The notes below the pieces were generated by a model, which saw only the letters and a program-made list of their open reading frames with translations, was not told the origin of the DNA and searched no databases. Positions 14,695 to 21,461 of a DNA stretch of 23,364 nt are shown piece by piece. The stretch comes from an uncultured Thermomicrobiales bacterium. GTDB lineage: Bacteria; Chloroflexota; Chloroflexia; Thermomicrobiales; Thermomicrobiaceae. The stretch covers positions 1 to 23,364 of the forward strand of contig CALAGB010000515.1 in NCBI GenBank assembly GCA_937891245.1. The letters are read 5' to 3'. Position 1 is the stretch's first letter. Every line of letters starts with the position of its first letter. The translations under genes were made by a program, and so were the position numbers.

Positions 14695-15609
14695 GTGAAT
14701 CCCGCAAACGAACGGTCGCACGAAGCTCAGCGTTCTTCCCCGTCCAGTCAATCGTTTCCCTCGCGACCGCTCGCGGATCTGCTCGGACCGCCGCCGGGTG
14801 AGAGCTACGCCGATTTGCATGTCCACACGACCGGGAGCGACGGTCTCTGCGAGGTGCGTGACTGGTCGAGTCAGGCGCGCTCGACATCGCTCCAACTGAT
14901 CGCCATCACCGACCACGATCACTTCGGAACGGTCCGCCGCTGGCATGACGCGCATCGCGACGTAGCCGATAACGTGCTGCCAGGGGTCGAGATCACCGCG
15001 CGCGGCCAGATCGTGCACATCGGTGTCCTCTTCCCGCGCGCGCTTCCCCGCGAGCTGCCGGCCCCGGGAACCCCACTGTTCGACGTGATGCACTGGGCTC
15101 GCTCGATCGACGGGGCTATCGTCGTGCTTGTCCATCCACTCCCGGGACTCTGGCGAATTCAGCTCCGTCGCCTCCAGCGGGCCGGGCTGCTGCCGGACGC
15201 GATCGAGACGCACTTCCCGCTCGCCTTCTGGCGTACGCCGGCGATCGAACGCGCCGCCGAGCGCTACCATCTGGCGAAGCTCGGCGCGACCGACGCGCAT
15301 ATGACGCCGGCGCAACTCGGCCGCTACGTAACCTGCTTCCCTGGGCACTCGGTCGATCATCTGGTGAAGGCGATTCATGAGCGAACGACGCGCGGCGTCA
15401 CACGACCGGTCGCCTGCCGGCTGCCGCTGTCGGTTTACGCGCTGCAATCGCTCTTCGCCTGGCTCCTCCCCTACCGCGACCGACCGTCGATCGCCTCCAT
15501 ACGTGCCCGGCTCCTAACGGCCGCTCGTGCACGTACCGGTGCACCGCCGGCCGGGACACTCGTGCCACTCCCGCCTCAGCCGGCACCCGGGGACGGAGCA
15601 GGTCGTTAA
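14695..15609 (+). CDS. PHP-domain metal-dependent phosphoesterase
   Basis: 304 residues with the PHP metal-binding motifs in order: DLHVHTTGSDG (40-50, His42/His44), TDHDHFG (72-78), GVEIT (97-101, Glu99), VHIG (107-110), VHPLPG (146-151, His147) and TDAH (199-202, Asp200/His202). The N-terminal 30 residues and C-terminal ~30 residues are Pro/Ser/Ala-rich and probably disordered. The family includes nucleoside 3',5'-bisphosphate phosphatases/RNases (TrpH/YciV type), histidinol phosphatases and polymerase-linked PHP domains; no substrate can be assigned. GTG at 14695 has GAAGTGGA upstream, a modest ribosome site. It probably shares a transcript with the small HTH gene. Confidence 0.8.
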   Translation: MNPANERSHEAQRSSPSSQSFPSRPLADLLGPPPGESYADLHVHTTGSDGLCEVRDWSSQARSTSLQLIAITDHDHFGTVRRWHDAHRDVADNVLPGVEITARGQIVHIGVLFPRALPRELPAPGTPLFDVMHWARSIDGAIVVLVHPLPGLWRIQLRRLQRAGLLPDAIETHFPLAFWRTPAIERAAERYHLAKLGATDAHMTPAQLGRYVTCFPGHSVDHLVKAIHERTTRGVTRPVACRLPLSVYALQSLFAWLLPYRDRPSIASIRARLLTAARARTGAPPAGTLVPLPPQPAPGDGAGR

Positions 15610-15629
15610 CTGATTCCGGTACCGGGCAG

Positions 15630-15658
15630 TCGACGGCAATTCTGAACCCGGCTACAAT
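15630..15658 (+). promoter_or_regulatory. Promoter candidate for the first CoxL-like gene
   Basis: TCGACG (15630-15635), a 17-base spacer and TACAAT (15653-15658). The -10 box is one base off consensus and the -35 two bases off. The predicted leader to ATG at 15752 is about 85-90 bases. The same -35 hexamer and spacing occur upstream of the paralogous gene at 19020. Confidence 0.45.
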
Positions 15659-15751
15659 CAGCGCGGTTACGATGGGTGTCCGAATCAAGCGCAACAAACG
15701 CGAATCGCGACGTGACTCATCGACCTGGGATGGTGAGTAAAGGGAGGATCC

Positions 15752-18052
15752 ATGGCCGTTGTCGTTCCAAGTGAGATGGTGGGCTCGCGCATTCGCCGCA
15801 AGGAGGACCCGCGTCTCATTACCGGCTCTTCTACCTATGTCGATGATTTCCGTCTACCGGGTACGCTCTTTCTCGCCTTTGTGCGCAGCATCTATCCGCA
15901 CGCCCGCATCAACGGCATCGACACATCCGAAGCGCTGGCCATGCCAGGTGTCGCCGCCATCGTGACCGGCAAAGAACTCGACGACTTCATTCACGCCCAT
16001 AGCAAGGAGCCGCAGCCAGATCCGGGCACGCCGCGCGCTGAAGTGCTCGCGACCGATACCGTGCGTTATCTCGGCCAGCCGCTCGTCGCGGTGCTCGCCG
16101 ATTCACAGTACGCGGCGCGCGACGCCGTCGACGCGGTTTCCGTCGATTATGAGACGTTGCCGGCCGTGACGGGCATCGAGGAAGCGCGCAAAGATGGCGC
16201 CCCGCAACTCTGGGCCGGCGCTCCCAACAACGTTGGCGTGACGGGAGAGATCCACGAGGGCGACGTCGAAGGCGCGTTCGCGAACGCGGAGATCGTCGTC
16301 AAGCAGCGCATCGTCAGTCAGAAAGTGGCCGGCGTGCCGATGGAGGGCCGCGCCGTGCTGGCCGCGCCCGATCCGATGACCGGCGGCATCACCATCTGGA
16401 CCTCGACCCAGGCAGCGCACAGCGTCCGCTCGTCGGTCGCTCGCAAGCTTGGTCTGAACGAATCGCAGGTGCGCGCCATTGCCCCTGAAGTCGGCGGCGC
16501 CTTTGGAGTCAAGATCGGCGCCTATCAGGAGGATTACGCCGGCGCTGCGTTGGCTCTGATGCTTAAGAAGCCGGTCAAGTGGATCGAAACGCGCAGCGAA
16601 GGCTTCCAGGTAACGAATCATGGCCGCGCCCAGATCGCCGATATCGAAGTCGCCGCCGACAAGAACGGCAAGATCCTCGCTTACCGGATGAACGTCGTCC
16701 AGGATCTTGGCGCTTACCCCAAAGGCATCTACCTGCCGAATACCACGGCGAGCATGGCCGTTGGCTGCTACGACATTAAGGCCGCCGAGACGCATTCCTC
16801 CGGCGTGTATAACAACACGATGGGTGTTGGTGCCTATCGCGGAGCCGGTCGTCCGGAAGCGGCCTATTACATCGAGCGCGCCGTTGATCTCGTTGCCAAC
16901 GCCGCCGGGCTCGATCCCGCCGACGTCCGCAAAACAAACTTCATCGATCCGGCCAGCTTCCCCTACACGACTGCTACCGGCACGCGCTACGACACCGGCG
17001 ATTACGCCAAGGCGTTGACCAAAGCGCTGGAAACGATCGGCTATGCCGATCTGCGCGCCGAACAGGAAGAATTGCGCAAGCAGGGTCGCTATCTCGGCAT
17101 CGGGCTCGCCTCGTACGTCGAGATTTGCGGCTTCGGTCCGTGGGAAAGCTCCACCGTGCGCATCGAGCCGAGCGGCGACGTCTCGGTCTTCACCGGCATC
17201 TCACCGCACGGCCAGGGACAGGAAACCTCGTTCGCCCAGATCGTCTCCGACCGCCTCGGTGTCGACTTCGATCGCATCGTCGTCTATCACGGCGATACGA
17301 ACAACACGCCACAGGGGCGCGGCACGATGGGCAGTCGCGGACTCGCCATCGGCGGCAGCGCGGTCGTCCTCTCAACGGACAAACTGCGCGAGAAAGCGAG
17401 CCGGATCGCCGCCAGCATGCTCGAAGCGTCGTATGACGACATTGAGCTGGCCGAAGGCAAGTACCGCGTCAAGGGCGCGCCCGATCGAGCCGTAACGATG
17501 GACCAGATCGCCTCCGTCGCCTATAGCGGCAAGGTTCCGGCCGAACTCGAGCCGGGACTGGAGACAACCGACTTCTTCCGGCCGGAAGATGCGACCTTCC
17601 CCTTCGGCACCCATATCGCCATCGTCGAGGTGCTGCCGGAGACCGGTCAAATCAAGCTGCGGCGCTACGTTTCGATCGACGACTGCGGCTTCATCGTCAG
17701 CCCAATGCTGGTCGAAGGCCAGGTGCATGGCGGACTGGCGCAGGGGATCTCGCAAGCCCTGCTGGAAGAGGTGGACTACGACGAGAACGGGCAACTCCTG
17801 ACCGGCACGCTGATGGACTACGCCATCCCGAAGGCCGAAACGTTCCCGATGATGTTCGAGACGAGCCACACTGAAACGCGCACGCCGCTCAACCCGCTCG
17901 GCGCCAAAGGCATCGGCGAAGCGGCCACCATCGGCTCAACACCCTGCATCGCCAACGCCGTCATGGACGCGCTCAAGCCCTTCGGTATCACCCACCTCGA
18001 CCTGCCCCTCACCCCGCAGAAGGTCTGGAACGCGATCCAGGCAAGCAAGTAG
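15752..18052 (+). CDS. Xanthine dehydrogenase/CoxL-family molybdopterin-binding large subunit (form II), copy 1
   Basis: The 766-residue protein is a full-length molybdenum hydroxylase large subunit. Landmarks are RIRRKEDPRLITGSSTYVDD (N-terminal a/b hammerhead start, 14-33), VGGAFGVK, the active-site loop AYRGAGR (361-367), HGQGQET and the catalytic base Glu723 in KGIGEAATIG. The AYRGAGR loop is of the form II type, not the AYRCSFR of verified aerobic CO dehydrogenase, so CO oxidation should not be assumed. Such enzymes hydroxylate purines, aldehydes or N-heterocycles using the molybdopterin-cytosine cofactor, and pass electrons to a 2Fe-2S subunit and an FAD subunit. Neither partner gene is adjacent. 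AGGGAGGA precedes ATG at 15752. A close paralog is encoded at 19020-21338. Confidence 0.92.
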   Translation: MAVVVPSEMVGSRIRRKEDPRLITGSSTYVDDFRLPGTLFLAFVRSIYPHARINGIDTSEALAMPGVAAIVTGKELDDFIHAHSKEPQPDPGTPRAEVLATDTVRYLGQPLVAVLADSQYAARDAVDAVSVDYETLPAVTGIEEARKDGAPQLWAGAPNNVGVTGEIHEGDVEGAFANAEIVVKQRIVSQKVAGVPMEGRAVLAAPDPMTGGITIWTSTQAAHSVRSSVARKLGLNESQVRAIAPEVGGAFGVKIGAYQEDYAGAALALMLKKPVKWIETRSEGFQVTNHGRAQIADIEVAADKNGKILAYRMNVVQDLGAYPKGIYLPNTTASMAVGCYDIKAAETHSSGVYNNTMGVGAYRGAGRPEAAYYIERAVDLVANAAGLDPADVRKTNFIDPASFPYTTATGTRYDTGDYAKALTKALETIGYADLRAEQEELRKQGRYLGIGLASYVEICGFGPWESSTVRIEPSGDVSVFTGISPHGQGQETSFAQIVSDRLGVDFDRIVVYHGDTNNTPQGRGTMGSRGLAIGGSAVVLSTDKLREKASRIAASMLEASYDDIELAEGKYRVKGAPDRAVTMDQIASVAYSGKVPAELEPGLETTDFFRPEDATFPFGTHIAIVEVLPETGQIKLRRYVSIDDCGFIVSPMLVEGQVHGGLAQGISQALLEEVDYDENGQLLTGTLMDYAIPKAETFPMMFETSHTETRTPLNPLGAKGIGEAATIGSTPCIANAVMDALKPFGITHLDLPLTPQKVWNAIQASK

Positions 18053-18062
18053 CTTCTCGCCG

Positions 18063-18098
18063 GTAGGCGCAGCGTTCACATGTGAACGCTGCGCCTAC
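18063..18098. terminator. Perfect 36-base palindrome between convergent genes
   Basis: Each arm is GTAGGCGCAGCGTTCACA read from either strand, centred at 18080/18081 with no loop bases. It lies 10 bases after the first CoxL-like gene and about 65 bases before the nitroreductase stop on the other strand. It is suited to a two-way transcription stop, though only short T-rich tracts follow (ATCTTTGCTT). It may also be a member of a dispersed palindrome family. The rest of 18053-18164 shows nothing else. Confidence 0.65.
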
Positions 18099-18164
18099 GC
18101 ATCTTTGCTTGAGGGAATCGTTCCACCATCAAATCTCCGCCAGTCACCCTCGCTCGGACTTCGC

Positions 18165-18818
18165 CTACCACTGATCCCAGTGGACGATCGAATCAAGTGG
18201 GGCGCGGGGTGCCGGTTTGAAGTCGGTGCCTTTGGTGTAGGCGAGTGGGATGAGTGCGGCCTGCATGATGTCGTCGTAGGGAATCCCGAGGATATCGGCC
18301 GCTTCGCGCTCGTAGGGGAGATGGACGGTGGTCCAGACGGTGCCGAGTCCACGCGCACGCGCCGCGAGCATGAAGCTCCAGCCTGCCTGGATGATCGAGC
18401 CCCAGCGTCCCGCCTGCTGGTTGCCCGGCAGGCCGTCGGTACGACCGGTGACGCACGGAATAACGTGCACGGGCACCTCGTGCAGGTGATCGGCCAGGTA
18501 ATCGGCCGACGACAACACGCGCTGCTGGGTCGTCGCCTTGTTCGGCTCGGCGGATGGCGCCTGACCGACCTTCGCGCTACGACCACGATACATCGCCCAG
18601 CCCCTGGCGTAGAGTTCGGCCAGTGCCGCCCGCTTGGCCGGGTCCATCACGATCATGAAGTGCCAGTTCTGGCTATTTGACGATGTCGGCGCCTGCTGCG
18701 CCAGGCGGAGACACCCTTCGACGACCTCGCGCTCGACCGGCCGGTTCAGATCGAGTCGTTTCCGGACCGCGCGCGTGGTGGAGAGCAATTCATCAGGCGT
18801 CAGTGGCAAAAGCGGCAT
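18165..18818 (-). CDS. Nitroreductase-family FMN oxidoreductase
   Basis: A 217-residue protein with the nitroreductase pattern: TRAVRKRLDLNRPVE (15-29, FMN phosphate-binding basic residues), APTSSNSQNWHFMIV (43-57), and GLGTVWTT (157-164) near the second FMN-contact region. It should be a dimeric, flavin-dependent NAD(P)H oxidoreductase acting on nitro-aromatics, quinones or related electron-poor compounds. The true substrate is not evident. ATG at 18818 is chosen because AAAGGAAC lies upstream; the reading frame extends 10 residues further but without a ribosome site. It is oriented opposite to both flanking CoxL-like genes, divergent from the second and convergent with the first. Confidence 0.87.
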   Translation of the reverse strand: MPLLPLTPDELLSTTRAVRKRLDLNRPVEREVVEGCLRLAQQAPTSSNSQNWHFMIVMDPAKRAALAELYARGWAMYRGRSAKVGQAPSAEPNKATTQQRVLSSADYLADHLHEVPVHVIPCVTGRTDGLPGNQQAGRWGSIIQAGWSFMLAARARGLGTVWTTVHLPYEREAADILGIPYDDIMQAALIPLAYTKGTDFKPAPRAPLDSIVHWDQW

Positions 18819-18913
18819 GATGTTCCTTTCGGTTTCGTACGGGCACACGGCGTGCTACTTCCCCTAACGCACGCGAGTGAGCGGCTAATTCCCTAGCGGA
18901 CAACGCGCACCCA

Positions 18914-18942
18914 TCGACGGTTGCGACTTGTAGGCATAGAAT
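18914..18942 (+). promoter_or_regulatory. Promoter candidate for the second CoxL-like gene
   Basis: TCGACG (18914-18919), a 17-base spacer and TAGAAT (18937-18942). The -35 hexamer and spacing are identical to those upstream of the first CoxL-like gene, whereas the spacer sequences differ. The leader to ATG at 19020 would be about 70 bases. The remainder of the divergent gap 18819-19019 has no other recognised feature. Confidence 0.45.
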
Positions 18943-19019
18943 GTGAAGCAATCATCGGTATTACATCGGCGATCGGCGTCAGCCATGCGAAGCTGTCGCC
19001 AGGCACGAAGGGAGTCCGC

Positions 19020-21338
19020 ATGGTCCTGAGTCGAATGATGGGCGCACGCGTCCGTCGCAAGGAAGACCCTCGCCTGATTACCGGCTCGGCTACGTATGTC
19101 GACGATGTGCGGCTGCCGGGGACTCTACATCTCGCCCTCGTGCGCAGCCCGCACCCGCATGCGAAGATCACCAAGATCGATACCGCACCAGCGCTGGCGG
19201 TGCCCGGCGTCGTCGCCGTCTATACGGCAGACGATCTCCGCTCGATCATGACGCCCACCCAGGCTGCCGCCGGTGAAGGCGAAGTGCCCGACCGCGATGC
19301 CGAAGACGGCGTACCGTCCCGCTTCCCGATGGCCGACGACCGTGTGCGGCACGTCGGCGAGGCGATCGTCGCGGTCGTCGCCGAGACGGACTACGCGGCG
19401 CGCGACGGCGTCGACGCGGTCGTCATTGACTACGACTTCCTGCCGGTCGTCGTCGATCCGGAAGAAGCGATGAAGCCGGGCGCGCCACAGCTTTACGATC
19501 AGATCAAGAACAACATCGCCTTCCGTTGGGATCATACCCAGGGCGATGTCGATGCCGCGCTCAAGAACGCGCCGGTCGTCGTGCGCGAGCGGCTGGTCAA
19601 TCACCGCGTGGCCGGCGTACCGATGGAGCCGCGCGGCGTGCTGGCAATGCCCGATCACACGATCGACGGGCTCACCTTCTGGACATCCACCCAGGCGCCG
19701 CACTGGAACCGGAACGACATCGCCAGCAGTCTCGGTCTCTCGCAGACACAGGTGCACACCATCGCACCGCAGGTTGGCGGCGGCTTCGGCGTCAAGATCG
19801 GGGCCTATCCCGAGGACTTTATCGTCTCCGCCGTCGCCTACAAGATGGGCCGGCCGGTAAAATGGATTGAAACGCGCAGCGAAAACTTCGTCGCCACCCA
19901 TCAGGGGCGGGCTCAGATTACCGATATCGAGGTCGGCGCCGAGAAGAATGGCAAGATCGTCGCCTATCGCTTCAATGTCATCCAGGAGCAAGGTTCCTAT
20001 CCGAAGGACACCTCGCTCTCCGGCTTGACCGGCACGATGGCGGCCGGCTGCTACGACATCCCGGCGGTCGATCTGCATACGGTCGGGGTGTTGACCAATA
20101 CGATGGATATCGGCGCCTATCGTGGTGCCGGTCGTCCCGAGGCGGCCTTCTACATCGAGCGAACGATCGATCTGGTCGCCGATGCCGCCAAGGTTGATCC
20201 GGCTGAGGTTCGTCGCATCAACTTCACCTCGCCCGACAAATTCCCCTATACCACCGCGACCGGCGAGCGCTACGACACCGGCGAATACGCCAAGGCGCTC
20301 GATAAGGCACTCGAAACAGCCGACTATGCTGGACTGCGCAAGCAACAAGCCGATCTGCGCAAGCAGGGACGCTATCTCGGCATCGGCCTGGCGTCGTACG
20401 TCGAGATCTGCGGCTTCGGCCCGTGGGAGAGTGCGACGATTCGGATTGAGCCGAGCGGCGCCGCGACCGTCTATAGCGGCATCATGCCGCAGGGCCAGGG
20501 GCAGGAAACGACCTTCGCGCAAATCATCTCCGATCGTCTCGGTGTGCCGTTCGATCAGATCACGGTGCAGTTCGGCGATACCGCCACCGCACCCCAGGGC
20601 AACGGCACGATGGGCAGCCGCGGCCTCGCCGTCGGCGGTGGTGCGGTGATGATTTCGGTCGACAAGATTCAGGACAAATCGCGACTCATCGCGGCTAATG
20701 TCCTCGAAGTCTCGACGGACGACATCGAGTTCTCCGAGGGCAAGTTCCGCGTCAAAGGGACTCCCGACCGCGCCATGACGCTCGCCGAGATTGCTGATGT
20801 CGCCTATAACCAGATGGACAAGCTCCCGGCAGGGGTCGATCCCGGACTGTCGACCACCGACTTCTTCCGACCAGAAGACGAGACCTTCCCCTTCGGCACG
20901 CACATCGCTGTGGTGGAAGTCATGCCCGACACCGGCCAGGTGAAGATCGAAAAATACGTCTCGATCGACGACTGTGGCTACATCGTGAGTCCGATGCTGG
21001 TCGAAGGCCAGGTGCACGGCGGGCTGGCACAGGGTATCGCCCAGGCGCTGCTCGAAGAGGTGCGCTACGACGAAAACGGTCAGTTGCTCACCGGTACGCT
21101 GATGGACTACGCCATCCCGAAGGCAGAGAACTTCCCGATGTTCGAAACCGGGCATACCGAGACGAAGACGCCGCTCAACCCGCTCGGCGCCAAGGGCATC
21201 GGCGAAGCAGCGACGATCGGCTCAACACCAGCCATCGCGAACGCCGTGATCGACGCGCTTGAGCCGTTCGGCGTCACCCATCTCGACATGCCGTTCCGTC
21301 CTGAAACCGTTTGGGCATGCATACACCAAGAGGGCTGA
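19020..21338 (+). CDS. Xanthine dehydrogenase/CoxL-family molybdopterin-binding large subunit (form II), copy 2
   Basis: A 772-residue paralog of the gene at 15752, similar along its whole length. Long identical stretches include GIGLASYVEICGFGPWES and the C-terminal LNPLGAKGIGEAATIGSTP. The active-site loop is AYRGAGR (366-372) and the catalytic glutamate is Glu729, so all cofactor-site landmarks are kept in both copies. It differs by an insert of Glu/Asp-rich residues around 83-95 (AAAGEGEVPDRDAED), which suggests some substrate or partner divergence. ATG at 19020 is chosen because AAGGGAG lies upstream and the paralog's N-terminus aligns there; an in-frame start at 18921 would overlap the promoter candidate. 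No FAD or 2Fe-2S subunit gene is near, so electron partners must be encoded elsewhere. Confidence 0.92.
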   Translation: MVLSRMMGARVRRKEDPRLITGSATYVDDVRLPGTLHLALVRSPHPHAKITKIDTAPALAVPGVVAVYTADDLRSIMTPTQAAAGEGEVPDRDAEDGVPSRFPMADDRVRHVGEAIVAVVAETDYAARDGVDAVVIDYDFLPVVVDPEEAMKPGAPQLYDQIKNNIAFRWDHTQGDVDAALKNAPVVVRERLVNHRVAGVPMEPRGVLAMPDHTIDGLTFWTSTQAPHWNRNDIASSLGLSQTQVHTIAPQVGGGFGVKIGAYPEDFIVSAVAYKMGRPVKWIETRSENFVATHQGRAQITDIEVGAEKNGKIVAYRFNVIQEQGSYPKDTSLSGLTGTMAAGCYDIPAVDLHTVGVLTNTMDIGAYRGAGRPEAAFYIERTIDLVADAAKVDPAEVRRINFTSPDKFPYTTATGERYDTGEYAKALDKALETADYAGLRKQQADLRKQGRYLGIGLASYVEICGFGPWESATIRIEPSGAATVYSGIMPQGQGQETTFAQIISDRLGVPFDQITVQFGDTATAPQGNGTMGSRGLAVGGGAVMISVDKIQDKSRLIAANVLEVSTDDIEFSEGKFRVKGTPDRAMTLAEIADVAYNQMDKLPAGVDPGLSTTDFFRPEDETFPFGTHIAVVEVMPDTGQVKIEKYVSIDDCGYIVSPMLVEGQVHGGLAQGIAQALLEEVRYDENGQLLTGTLMDYAIPKAENFPMFETGHTETKTPLNPLGAKGIGEAATIGSTPAIANAVIDALEPFGVTHLDMPFRPETVWACIHQEG

Positions 21339-21354
21339 CGAGAAATCCAACCTA

Positions 21355-21447
21355 CCGGTAGGGGCGGCCCCCTGTGGCCGCCCGGTGGCCTTCACATGAA
21401 ATCGTCGGCGCGGAAACATGGCAGCCACAGGGGGCTGCCCCTACCGG
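21355..21447. repeat. Inverted repeat between convergent genes (28-base arms)
   Basis: Arm 21355-21382 (begins CCGGTAGGGGCGGCCCCCTG) and arm 21420-21447 are complementary at 26 of 28 positions, with a 37-base spacer. The hairpin lies between the second CoxL-like gene and the copper ATPase gene, which converge, so it may stop transcription from both sides. A closely similar GTAGGGGC...CCCCCTGTGG element is, from memory, dispersed in Chloroflexota genomes. It shares no sequence with the repeats at 2620 or 18063. Confidence 0.75.
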
Positions 21448-21461
21448 CGGATCAGGCTGCG

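Noticed and set aside
14515..15447. Minus-strand open frame opposite the HTH and PHP genes (about 310 codons)
   Set aside because: It spans two supported sense genes and their gap, with no motif of its own.
15672..15740. 22-codon basic leader-peptide-like frame before the first CoxL-like gene
   Set aside because: There is no ribosome site, it would begin only a few bases after the predicted transcript start, and the second paralog has no counterpart that I could see.
15752..18052. Aerobic carbon monoxide dehydrogenase (true CoxL)
   Set aside because: The active-site loop is AYRGAGR, not the Cys-containing AYRCSFR of verified CO dehydrogenases, and coxM/coxS are absent nearby.
19125..21155. 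Long minus-strand open frame opposite the second CoxL-like gene (about 676 codons)
   Set aside because: The sense strand encodes a complete molybdo-hydroxylase with all motifs; the antisense product has only His/Asp/Arg-rich composition expected of a mirror frame.
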